From Candidatus Enterococcus ferrettii (GTDB lineage: Bacteria; Bacillota; Bacilli; Lactobacillales; Enterococcaceae), in assembly GCF_017377655.1 (NCBI RefSeq), contig NZ_JAFREL010000064.1:1-64000 (forward strand): a DNA stretch of 64,000 nucleotides, written 5' to 3'. The position numbers and the translations under genes are program-made. The notes under the pieces are model-generated. The model was not told the origin of the DNA, ran no database searches, and was given only the letters and a program-made list of their open reading frames with translations. Positions within the stretch are counted from its first letter, which is position 1. Each line of letters opens with the position of its first letter. Positions 44,969 through 52,271 of the stretch are shown in pieces.

Positions 44969-45000
44969 TACTAATAAGGTGAAGAAGGGAGTTGAAGCAC

Positions 45001-45414
45001 TTGATTGGGATTATTTTAGTTACTCATGGAGATTTAGGGAAGGAGATGATAAACAGTGCGCAGTTGATCGTGGGTGAAATTCCTTTTATTAATCATTGCT
45101 CCTTACGGAAAGAAGACAAAACAGACCGCTTAAAAGAGCGATTAGAGAAAACAATTCACACAATGAAGGAGTTAGATGGAATTATTATTTTGTCTGACTT
45201 GTTTGGCGGCACGCCCTCCAACCTGTCGATGCTGGAAAATCGCCGAGAGAATGTACGAACGATCGCCGGAGTCAATTTGACGATGTTGCTGACCTGTATT
45301 TTAGAAAGAGAGCAGTATTCCTTGGATGACTTGGCAGAACAGATTGTTTTGGAAGGGAAGGAGGGAATTAAGTTTACATCAAGACTTTTGAAGGAGGGAA
45401 AAGGACATGAATAA
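45001..45414 (+). CDS. PTS mannose-family EIIA
   Basis: A 137-residue EIIA(Man). The phospho-histidine is in the N-terminal IGIILVTHGDLG, and LFGGTPSNLSML near residue 67 is the family's second signature. I use the TTG at 45001, 10 nt after GAAGGGA, giving the usual MIGIILVTHG start; the TTG at 44992 is too close to the ribosome site. It begins an operon driven by the sigma-54 promoter and overlaps EIIB by 8 nt. Confidence 0.93.
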   Translation: MIGIILVTHGDLGKEMINSAQLIVGEIPFINHCSLRKEDKTDRLKERLEKTIHTMKELDGIIILSDLFGGTPSNLSMLENRRENVRTIAGVNLTMLLTCILEREQYSLDDLAEQIVLEGKEGIKFTSRLLKEGKGHE

Positions 45415-45883
45415 AATTGTAATGAGCAGGGTTGATTTTCGTTTGATCCATGGACAGGTGATTACCAAATGGCTAAAATATTATCCTGCCAGAAAAGTAG
45501 TGATTATTGACGATCTGCTGGCAGAGGATGAATTCATGGCAGAGATCTACAAAATGGCCATTCCCCAAGGACTAGTATTAGATATTCTGAATACCGATGA
45601 ATTGGCTGATTATCTGGCAAATAGCCAAGAGGAATTGTTCTTATTATTCAAATCGATCGAAACTGCCTATCAGATGATCAAGCAAGGGATTCAGCTACCG
45701 CAGCTGGTAATTGGCGGTGTACCAAGCGAAAGTGGGAAAAAGATGGTATTCAGCGGTGTTTATCTGAGCAAGATAGAGCTGGAGCAGCTGCAGGAGCTGG
45801 AGAGCTTAGGGGTGCCCATTAGCTTTGCGACGACACCAGATGACAAAAGTACGCAGCTGGCCTCCATTCGCGACAGTCTTTAA
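45407..45883 (+). CDS. PTS mannose-family EIIB
   Basis: A 158-residue EIIB of the mannose/sorbose family with the phospho-histidine in VDFRLIHGQVITKW near residue 16. Mannose-family EIIBs use His rather than Cys, as seen here. It overlaps the EIIA gene by 8 nt. EIIA and EIIB are separate genes, as in levan/fructose and sorbose systems and unlike the fused ManX of E. coli. Confidence 0.94.
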   Translation: MNKIVMSRVDFRLIHGQVITKWLKYYPARKVVIIDDLLAEDEFMAEIYKMAIPQGLVLDILNTDELADYLANSQEELFLLFKSIETAYQMIKQGIQLPQLVIGGVPSESGKKMVFSGVYLSKIELEQLQELESLGVPISFATTPDDKSTQLASIRDSL

Positions 45884-45895
45884 AAAGGGGGAGTT

Positions 45896-46663
45896 ATGAT
45901 GGATTTTCAAACACTGGTTATGGCGTTAGTGATGGGATTATTGTACTGGATTTGTAATGGAACTGTTGGATATACCCTGTGGATGGGCTTCGGTACACCT
46001 TTTGCGATGGGATTATTTGCAGGACTTATTTATGGAGATGTGACCACGGGGATTATTTTGGCTGGCAGTATCAAATTGATCTTTCTTGGGGTAATTGCGC
46101 CAGGAGGGCAGCTGCCATCGGATGAAAATATTGCAGCTGCTTGTATTATTCCGTTAGCATTAAAAACGGGAATGTCAACCGAGGTAGCATTGACCTTAGC
46201 AGTGCCGGTGGCAATGCTGGGAGCCTTTTTATACAACATGAAGAAAATTGTTAATATTCGTTTTGTACAAATGGCCGAAGACAGTGTGGAGCAGATGAAT
46301 TTTAAAAAGTTATGGCGCAGTGCTTTTTCTTGGCCGATGTTTGCCAACTTTCTTTTGTTCTTCATGCCAGTTTTCTTAGTCAATATTTTTGGCGAAAACA
46401 TTGTACAACCAGTATTGGACATTATTCCCGAATGGCTGATGCACGGGTTGGAAATTGCAGGAGGTATTTTACCAGCAATTGGCTTCTCCATGATCATGGT
46501 GATGATTGGCAAGAAAAAATTTATTCCCTTCTTCATTATCGGATACTTCGTAACGGTAGTGACGAATCTGAATATTTTAATTTCCATTATTATCGCCATT
46601 TCAATTGCTATTATTTTGGTTACGACCAAACGTGAGATGAGAGGAGATGTGAGTCGTGGATAA
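45896..46663 (+). CDS. PTS mannose-family EIIC
   Basis: A 255-residue polytopic membrane protein of the ManY/SorA type. The segment LAGSIKLIFLGVIAPGGQLPSDENIAAAC is typical, ending in the conserved ALK at about residue 85. Two adjacent ATGs (45896 and 45899) are possible; the second is better spaced from AGGGGGAG. It overlaps EIID by 8 nt. Together with EIID it forms the membrane channel. Confidence 0.94.
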   Translation: MMDFQTLVMALVMGLLYWICNGTVGYTLWMGFGTPFAMGLFAGLIYGDVTTGIILAGSIKLIFLGVIAPGGQLPSDENIAAACIIPLALKTGMSTEVALTLAVPVAMLGAFLYNMKKIVNIRFVQMAEDSVEQMNFKKLWRSAFSWPMFANFLLFFMPVFLVNIFGENIVQPVLDIIPEWLMHGLEIAGGILPAIGFSMIMVMIGKKKFIPFFIIGYFVTVVTNLNILISIIIAISIAIILVTTKREMRGDVSRG

Positions 46664-47483
46664 GGTAGAAAAGTCAGCGGAGCAACCCTCTGTCTTAACA
46701 AAAAGAGACTTGGATTATGCTCATTTCAGATGGTGGCTATTAGCCGAAGTTAGTGTGAATTATGAACGAATGCAGGGCATTGCTTACTGTGCAAGTATGG
46801 CTCCAGTCCTGCGGAAAATTTATAAGGACAAGGAAGAAAGTGAATTAAAGGCGGCTCTTAAACAACACTTGGCCTTTTTCAATACGGAGGCCACTTGGGG
46901 AGCATTGATCTTTGGAAGTGTTATTGCGATGGAGGAACAGCGGGCCAGTGACGAAAGCATTCCGGCTGAATTAATTACGAGCTACAAAACAGGGCTGATG
47001 GGAACATTGGCCGGCATCGGTGACACGATTGACTTAGCCACTATTTATACCTTGGTATCAGCCGCTTGTGCCAGTTTGGCAATTGATGGCAATATCTTAG
47101 CTCCCTTTCTGATGATTGTATTAGGTACCTTAATGTATTTTGAAGGCTATTTCTTTAATCGCTTTGGGTATAAATATGGAAAGACTTCGGTTCGAAATAT
47201 CTTGGCCTCCGGGCTGCTGCAGGATGTAGTTGAAGGAGCGAATATTGTCGGACTATTCATGATTGGCTGTTTGTCGGCGGGATTGATCACTCTGAGTACT
47301 ACCTTTACTCTAGGTTCCTTCAATTTGCAGGAAACCTTGGATACCATTTTGCCAGGGATTTTACCCATTTCTATGTTTTTCCTCGTTTACTTTTTAATGA
47401 CCAAGAGTAAATTGTCCGCCTCTAAAATTGTTTTGATTTTAATTGTCGGTTCGGTTATCGGCTCGCTGCTGGGAATTTTTTAG
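46656..47483 (+). CDS. PTS mannose-family EIID
   Basis: A 275-residue EIID. The N-terminal region has the family pattern (SVNYERMQGIAYCASMAPVL near residue 30). GLMGTLAGIGDTID near residue 113 and the hydrophobic C-terminal helices are also typical. The GTG start overlaps the EIIC stop by 8 nt with GAGGAGATG upstream. It completes the four-subunit mannose-type permease. An esterase gene follows after 10 nt. Confidence 0.94.
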   Translation: MDKVEKSAEQPSVLTKRDLDYAHFRWWLLAEVSVNYERMQGIAYCASMAPVLRKIYKDKEESELKAALKQHLAFFNTEATWGALIFGSVIAMEEQRASDESIPAELITSYKTGLMGTLAGIGDTIDLATIYTLVSAACASLAIDGNILAPFLMIVLGTLMYFEGYFFNRFGYKYGKTSVRNILASGLLQDVVEGANIVGLFMIGCLSAGLITLSTTFTLGSFNLQETLDTILPGILPISMFFLVYFLMTKSKLSASKIVLILIVGSVIGSLLGIF

Positions 47484-47493
47484 GAGTGAAGCC

Positions 47494-48252
47494 ATGGGGA
47501 TTTTAAAAATAACCAGTGAGTCTAAAGCACTAAAACGGGATCAGAGTTTTTTACTTGTTCTGCCAAAAAGGGAGCAGGAAAGCTTAACGGTGTGTTACCT
47601 GCTGCATGGCGGTGGCGATGATTACACTAAATGGCTGCGGCGAACCCCCTTGGAGCAATATGCCAATATGTATCACGTGGCTTTTGTTTTGCCAGAGGCA
47701 GGAATGTCCTACTACTGTGATCGTGAGGACCAGCGATTTTCAACATACATTTTTTCTGAGCTGCCCGCTTTTCTAGAGCAAAATTTTCAGTTTGCGGCGG
47801 GACAGGCGTTGATTGCCGGATTATCGATGGGCGGTTACGGCAGCTTTAAACAGGTGTTGACAAAGCCAACGCAGTATTTGGCTGCTGGCAGCTTCTCCGG
47901 CGATTTAGATATTGCACAAAGTCGTTTGTCAGAGGACTTGTTTACCGCTGCCTGGAACGAGGAACGCTATCAACTGATCTTTGGTGATAAAGATCAGTTC
48001 GACCGTAGTGAAGAAAATCTCTATTATTTACTTGCACAAAAGCAGGAGCTGCCGTTCCTGTATATGTCTTGTGGTTTGAGCGATCCACTATTGGAGAACA
48101 ATCAAGCCTTTTACGAAGCGGCTTGTAAACAAACCCCGATTACCTTTGAAACCTGGGCAGGAGCACATGACTGGCAATTTTGGGATGAAAGTCTTCGGCG
48201 CTTTCTGCAATTGGCGGCAGAACAGGGCTATGTAAAAGAGGTGGGAAATTGA
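47494..48252 (+). CDS. Esterase D / tributyrin-esterase-like alpha/beta hydrolase
   Basis: A 252-residue alpha/beta hydrolase. The oxyanion segment YLLHGGGDDYTKW is near residue 33, the nucleophile Ser in AGLSMGGYGSF near residue 112, and the catalytic His in GAHDWQFWDE near residue 226. There is no signal peptide, so it acts in the cytoplasm. The ATG at 47494 lies after TAGGAG; an earlier frame overlaps EIID. Placed straight after a mannose-type PTS, it may remove an acyl group from the imported sugar phosphate. That role is inference. Confidence 0.88.
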   Translation: MGILKITSESKALKRDQSFLLVLPKREQESLTVCYLLHGGGDDYTKWLRRTPLEQYANMYHVAFVLPEAGMSYYCDREDQRFSTYIFSELPAFLEQNFQFAAGQALIAGLSMGGYGSFKQVLTKPTQYLAAGSFSGDLDIAQSRLSEDLFTAAWNEERYQLIFGDKDQFDRSEENLYYLLAQKQELPFLYMSCGLSDPLLENNQAFYEAACKQTPITFETWAGAHDWQFWDESLRRFLQLAAEQGYVKEVGN

Positions 48253-48593
48253 TTGTCTTAGACTATTACTATTATTCACCAATCTTGGAAAAGGATACTT
48301 TTTGCGGCATACAATATGACGATCTGCAGAAGGTAACGAAGTGTCTGTGCATTATTCCGGGAAAGAGTATGACCGTGGAAGATGTTTTATGTGACTATCG
48401 AGAGAAAATAAAAAAAGAAAATGTGCTGCTGATTGTACCAGATGCAACAGAATATAACTATGAGGAGCCTTATTTCCGTAAACGTTTTGAACGATCAATT
48501 ACTGAAACGATGACGCTCCTGTTGCATTTACTCAAGGCTCCTTCAGAACTGCCGCGGGAAGTTAAAATTAGAAAGGATGAAAAAGATGTCTGA
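48249..48593 (+). CDS. Hypothetical protein in mannose-type PTS operon, 114 aa
   Basis: A 114-residue soluble protein starting at a TTG that overlaps the esterase stop, with GAGGTGGG upstream, so translation is probably coupled. The first half (YYYYSPILEKDTFCGIQYDD) resembles the N-terminal strand region of esterase-D-like proteins (it also has CLCIIPG and LLIVPDA strands), as if it were a truncated relative of the preceding enzyme lacking the Ser-His machinery. I do not recognise it otherwise. Confidence 0.65.
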   Translation: MIVLDYYYYSPILEKDTFCGIQYDDLQKVTKCLCIIPGKSMTVEDVLCDYREKIKKENVLLIVPDATEYNYEEPYFRKRFERSITETMTLLLHLLKAPSELPREVKIRKDEKDV

Positions 48594-49386
48594 CTGGCTA
48601 GGATTACAAGGGAAAGTCTATATTGTCACTGGCGGGTCTTCAGGTATTGGTAAAGCCATTGTTGATGAACTGCTGGCAGCTGGTGCCCAAGTGATAAATG
48701 CAGATATTCACTCCAGTGTTCAACTGCATCCGCGATTACATTTTATTGAGACGGATGTTTCCTCAAAAACAGCGGTGGAACACTTAATAGCCACTACTTT
48801 GAAAAAAGCGGGAACGATTGATGGCATTGTAAACAATGCAGGGATCAATCTTCCTAGACTGCTGGCGGATCAAAAACATCCTCATGGGCGGTATGAGCTG
48901 ACAGAAGAGATTTTTGATCAGCTGCTTGCCATTAATTTGAAAAGTGTCTATCTGTTAAGTCAGGCTGCTGCCCGAATTTTCTATCAAACGGGTACCGGCG
49001 TAGTAATTAATATTTCTTCTGAAGCCGGTTTAGAAGGATCAGAAGGTCAAAGTATTTATGCGGCAACTAAGGCAGCGATCAACAGCTTTACTCGTTCTTG
49101 GGCTAAAGAACTGGGAAAATTTAACATTCGGGTTGTTGGGGTAGCACCGGGAATTATGGAAGAAACCGGCTTGCGCACGCTGGAGTATGAAGAAGCTTTA
49201 GCTTACACGCGTGGGATTACGGTGGATGCACTGAGAAAAAACTATTCGAAGGTTTCGACGATTCCCTTAGGCAGAAGTGGACGTCTTGAGGAAGTTGCAA
49301 ACGTTGTAAGCTTCTTATTGTCGGATCGGGCCAGCTATATAAGTGGGGTTACGATGAATGTCGCTGGTGGGAAAACACGAGGATAG
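48586..49386 (+). CDS. srlD: Sorbitol-6-phosphate 2-dehydrogenase-like SDR (second copy)
   Basis: A 266-residue short-chain dehydrogenase, the same length as the sorbitol-operon enzyme at 18767 and strongly similar to it. Cofactor motif TGGSSGIGKAI is near residue 15, NNAGIN near residue 83, and catalytic residues lie in NISSEAGLEGSEG and SIYAATKAA. I use the ATG at 48586; the longer frame overlaps the previous gene. As last gene of a LevR-controlled mannose-type PTS operon it probably oxidises a hexitol 6-phosphate or related polyol phosphate taken up by that permease. Confidence 0.9.
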   Translation: MSDWLGLQGKVYIVTGGSSGIGKAIVDELLAAGAQVINADIHSSVQLHPRLHFIETDVSSKTAVEHLIATTLKKAGTIDGIVNNAGINLPRLLADQKHPHGRYELTEEIFDQLLAINLKSVYLLSQAAARIFYQTGTGVVINISSEAGLEGSEGQSIYAATKAAINSFTRSWAKELGKFNIRVVGVAPGIMEETGLRTLEYEEALAYTRGITVDALRKNYSKVSTIPLGRSGRLEEVANVVSFLLSDRASYISGVTMNVAGGKTRG

Positions 49387-49441
49387 AGTTGTCCATTTGA
49401 GGATCGTTAATGGTTTTGTCGAAGTTAAAAGCAATAAATCG

Positions 49442-49475
49442 AGCATTCCTGTGCCTTATACAGGGATGCTTTTTT
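49442..49475 (+). terminator. Intrinsic terminator of the sigma-54 operon
   Basis: AGCATTCCTGT (49442-49452) pairs with ACAGGGATGCT (49460-49470) followed by six T. Confidence 0.92.
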
Positions 49476-49915
49476 GATATAAAAATGACAAAAGTAACCG
49501 ATTCTCATCGTAATTGACTAATTAACTCATCGTTTTTTAACGAAGAATCAGTAATAAATAGTCAATGTGTAAACGCTCACAATCTAAGCTGTAAGGAAGA
49601 AAGAGGCGGGCAAAAAACACAGGCTAATTTTCGAACGAATTCTAGTTTTCTTATCACTGGAGTCAAAGCAGCATAATTGAAGGTAAGTGAAAGAGTGATC
49701 AATGTTTCGGGAGAAGCTAAAAATAGTACTCTTTATAGTTTCGAATACTTTTAATGTCCGTTATTTATATTAGTGATTGATTTTCGTTTTATATAAAAAT
49801 AGAGTGGTAATCAGCAGCTGGAAAAGTATATATATACGGTTATATCACCTTTTCTATAAGGGTTTTCTCGGTTGTAACATATGTTCCAATCGATATAAAA
49901 AGTTCAAAAAGATAT
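49476..49915. other. AT-rich intergenic region with nested inverted repeat, no gene
   Basis: About 440 nt without a plausible gene. It contains a nested inverted repeat (ATTGACTA 49513-49520 with TAGTCAAT 49559-49566, enclosing TCGTT-TTTT-AACGA at 49530-49543), a cre site at 49567 and several AT-rich stretches. The length suggests extended regulation of operon B. Confidence 0.6.
49567..49581 (+). promoter_or_regulatory. cre site, distal, operon B
   Basis: GTGTAAACGCTCACA matches the cre consensus at 14 of 15 positions (first base differs). It lies about 360 nt upstream of the operon B promoter, so it may serve an unrecognised upstream promoter or act by looping. Confidence 0.5.
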
Positions 49916-49930
49916 AAGAAAGCGTTGACA
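49916..49930 (+). promoter_or_regulatory. cre site overlapping the -35 box of operon B
   Basis: AAGAAAGCGTTGACA matches cre at 14 of 15 positions and contains the whole -35 hexamer. CcpA binding would exclude RNA polymerase. Confidence 0.6.
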
Positions 49931-49952
49931 TGTTTTGGAGCCGTGTTATACT
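49925..49952 (+). promoter_or_regulatory. Sigma-70 promoter of operon B
   Basis: TTGACA (49925-49930) and TATACT (49947-49952) are spaced by 16 nt. The -35 box is perfect. A cre overlaps upstream and a palindromic operator follows downstream. Confidence 0.8.
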
Positions 49953-49967
49953 AAGGGTGTCTTAAGG

Positions 49968-49992
49968 CATATGACATTTAAGTTGTCATATG
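49968..49992. promoter_or_regulatory. SorC-type palindromic operator of operon B
   Basis: CATATGACA (49968-49976) and TGTCATATG (49984-49992) form a 25-bp palindrome just after the expected transcription start. The same CATATGACA half-site occurs in the operators at 35326-35427, pointing to shared or related SorC regulators acting as roadblock repressors. Confidence 0.7.
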
Positions 49993-50015
49993 ACAACAAT
50001 ATGGAGGGGTTCACA

Positions 50016-51266
50016 ATGACACTTTATGGAAAGCTTTTGGAGAGAGAAAGAAACAATGACCCAATTAAAGTCGGAGTAATTGGTGCAGGACAAATGGGAT
50101 TTGGAATGATTGCACAAATTTCGACTATTCCTGGTATGGCAGTGACTGGAGTCAGCGACATCAATATTGATGGCGCTAAGCGAGCAGCGGATGCCTATAA
50201 TGCAAGTGCGGAGAAGAAAGTTGACATCTTGACCAGTTCAGATTTTAAAGAAATTATTCATTCAGATAAAGTAGAAGTCATCGTTGATGCAACGGGTGTA
50301 CCAGAAGTCGGCGCTCAAATTTCCTTAGAGACATTGTTAGCTAAAAAACATTTAGTATTACTGAATGTAGAAGTGGATATTACCATTGGCCCTCTAATGA
50401 AGAAAATGTATGATTCAGCGAACTTGATTTATACCGGATCTGATGGCGATGAGCCAGCAGCAACGACTGAATTATTCGAATTTGCGAAAAGTATGGGGAT
50501 GGAAGTCTTAGTTGCTGGTAAAGGGAAGAACAACAAATTAAAGGTTGGTGCCAATCCCGATACTGCCCAAGCTGAAGCAGATGAGAAAAACATGTCCAGC
50601 CATATGCTGGCAGCCTTCCAGGATGGAACCAAGACCATGGCAGAAATGAACTTATTGTCCAATGCGATCGGCTTTGTTCCTGACAAAGTAGGAATGCATG
50701 GAATCAGCGGCGATGTAGATTCAGTAATTAAGGATCTAGATACGAAGGAAAATGGCGGTATCTTAGATAAATATGGTGTTGTAGAATACGTAGATGGTTT
50801 AGCACCAGGAGTATTTGTCATTGTAAAAGGCCAAAACGAAGGCGTACAGCACGAGTTAAGCTACTTAATGAAGAAGGGCGATCGTGATCATCATATCCTG
50901 TACCGTCCATACCATTTAGCCAGCTTAGAAACACCAATCACTATTGCTAAGGCAGTCTTAAACCACGATCATGCGATTGTTCCATTGGGGGCACCAATCT
51001 CTGAAACAGTAGCAGTAGCGAAGAAAGACATCAAAAAAGGGGAAAAAATCGATGGCATCGGCGGCTATTGTGTCCGCGGTGTTCTGGAAACCCACGAAGA
51101 CATGGCTAAAAATGGCAATGTGCCAATCGGTTTAGTTGGTGGTTCATCTGTTGCCAAACGCGACATTAAGGATGGAACCTTCTTAACCTATGATGATATT
51201 GAAATCGACGAATCAACTACGGTTTATCGTTTACGTAAATTACAAGATTCTACGTTTGGCGAGTAA
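50016..51266 (+). CDS. SAF-domain NAD(P)-dependent oxidoreductase (operon B)
   Basis: A 416-residue paralogue of the protein at 39551, alike over the full length, with Rossmann motif GVIGAGQMGFGMIAQ, YTGSDGDEPAATTELFEF and a C-terminal SAF-like part. I use the ATG at 50016 after ATGGAGGGG; an upstream frame would include the operator. Here it is the first gene of the operon and is followed by a hairpin, so it may be made in excess over the transport genes. That suggests it is the key enzyme of the pathway. Its reaction is not known to me. Confidence 0.86.
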   Translation: MTLYGKLLERERNNDPIKVGVIGAGQMGFGMIAQISTIPGMAVTGVSDINIDGAKRAADAYNASAEKKVDILTSSDFKEIIHSDKVEVIVDATGVPEVGAQISLETLLAKKHLVLLNVEVDITIGPLMKKMYDSANLIYTGSDGDEPAATTELFEFAKSMGMEVLVAGKGKNNKLKVGANPDTAQAEADEKNMSSHMLAAFQDGTKTMAEMNLLSNAIGFVPDKVGMHGISGDVDSVIKDLDTKENGGILDKYGVVEYVDGLAPGVFVIVKGQNEGVQHELSYLMKKGDRDHHILYRPYHLASLETPITIAKAVLNHDHAIVPLGAPISETVAVAKKDIKKGEKIDGIGGYCVRGVLETHEDMAKNGNVPIGLVGGSSVAKRDIKDGTFLTYDDIEIDESTTVYRLRKLQDSTFGE

Positions 51267-51277
51267 GCAACAACAAT

Positions 51278-51310
51278 AAAGCAGATGGGGGGACGCCCTT
51301 GTCTGCTTTT
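51278..51310 (+). terminator. Intra-operon hairpin between oxidoreductase and gutM
   Basis: AAAGCAGA (51278-51285) pairs with TCTGCTTT (51302-51309), extended by GU and GC pairs in the G-rich and C-rich arms, and is followed by TT. It probably acts as a partial terminator or an mRNA 3'-end stabiliser for the first gene. Confidence 0.6.
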
Positions 51311-51326
51311 GGAAAGGAAGAGCCTT

Positions 51327-51707
51327 ATGGGTGGATTTGTTATACTTTTAGCTATATTGATGATGCTGCAAAGTGTTTTTAGTGTTGTTCAAGTCAAATA
51401 CTATCAAAGCTTTATCCGTAAAATTACGACTGAACAGGCCGGCACAGACTATGATTTTTATACAGAAGTAGTGAAGGGCCGAATGCTGCGGACGATCGTA
51501 GCGGTCGTAATCGACAAAAACGGAAAAGTCGTTCAGTGCTATTGCTGCAGTGGGTTAACGATCTTTGCCAAGTTCAAAGAGGACCCCGCTTACCAAGGTA
51601 TGCACTTAGAAGAATTTTACAGCAAGAAGCTGCAAGAAAATCAATTATCGAAGATTGAAGAAGCATTGTCAAAAATCTACTCACGGAAATTGGAAGCGGT
51701 TACCTAA
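51327..51707 (+). CDS. gutM: GutM-family protein (operon B)
   Basis: A 126-residue GutM homologue with an N-terminal membrane helix (about residues 2-20) and a cytoplasmic part with GRMLRTIVAVVIDKNGKVVQ and SGLTIFAKFKEDP, matching the copy at 39159. I use the ATG at 51327 after GGAAAGGAAG. It directly precedes EIIC. As in operon A there is no PRD regulator in the operon. Confidence 0.85.
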   Translation: MGGFVILLAILMMLQSVFSVVQVKYYQSFIRKITTEQAGTDYDFYTEVVKGRMLRTIVAVVIDKNGKVVQCYCCSGLTIFAKFKEDPAYQGMHLEEFYSKKLQENQLSKIEEALSKIYSRKLEAVT

Positions 51708-51722
51708 AAGGAGGACATTACT

Positions 51723-52256
51723 ATGAAATACATTGAATGGGCAGGAAAAAACTTTATTGGTTTGTTTGAAGCAGGCGGCGAACAATTTATGGGCTATATG
51801 ACCGGGATTGTTCCACTATTAATTGTACTATTAACCTTTACTTATTCAGTTATTGCATTTATCGGGGAAGAACGTGTTGACCGAGCAATCCGCTATTGTT
51901 CTAAATATATGATCTTGCGCTATTCATTGATGCCGATTTTAGCTGTTTTAATGCTGACCAACCCAATGGCTTATACCTTTGGGAAATTCGTTAAGGAAGA
52001 AGAAAAACCAGCATTTTATGATGCAGCAGTATCCTTTGTTCATCCCGTTACCGGCTTATTCCCTTACGCTAATGCAGGTGAATTATTTGTTTACCTTGGA
52101 ATTGCCAATGGGGTAATGGAAGCCGGCTACAGCCAATCAAGCTTAGCCGTTCGTTACTTCTTAGTTGGGGTAGTGGTTATCTTGATGCGGGGAATTGTCA
52201 CTGAGCGTTTGACCAAGTTTATGATGGCCAAAGAAGCTAAAAAAGCGCAGGCATAA
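51723..52256 (+). CDS. srlA: PTS glucitol-family EIIC (operon B)
   Basis: A 177-residue membrane protein, the same length as the operon A copy at 35450 and similar to it throughout (IGEERV, TNPMAYTFGKFVKEEEKPAFYD, RGIVTERLT). It follows gutM after an AAAGGAGG ribosome site. With EIIBC and EIIA downstream it forms a full glucitol-type EII complex. Confidence 0.94.
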   Translation: MKYIEWAGKNFIGLFEAGGEQFMGYMTGIVPLLIVLLTFTYSVIAFIGEERVDRAIRYCSKYMILRYSLMPILAVLMLTNPMAYTFGKFVKEEEKPAFYDAAVSFVHPVTGLFPYANAGELFVYLGIANGVMEAGYSQSSLAVRYFLVGVVVILMRGIVTERLTKFMMAKEAKKAQA

Positions 52257-52271
52257 GAAGGAGGAAGCGGC

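Noticed and set aside
46030..46701. 223-codon open frame on the - strand
   Set aside because: It lies fully antisense to the mannose-type EIIC gene and the start of EIID, whose membrane-protein codons leave the opposite strand open. It has no ribosome site or recognisable domain.
50429..50821. 130-codon frame on the - strand
   Set aside because: Antisense to the SAF-domain oxidoreductase, with no start signals.
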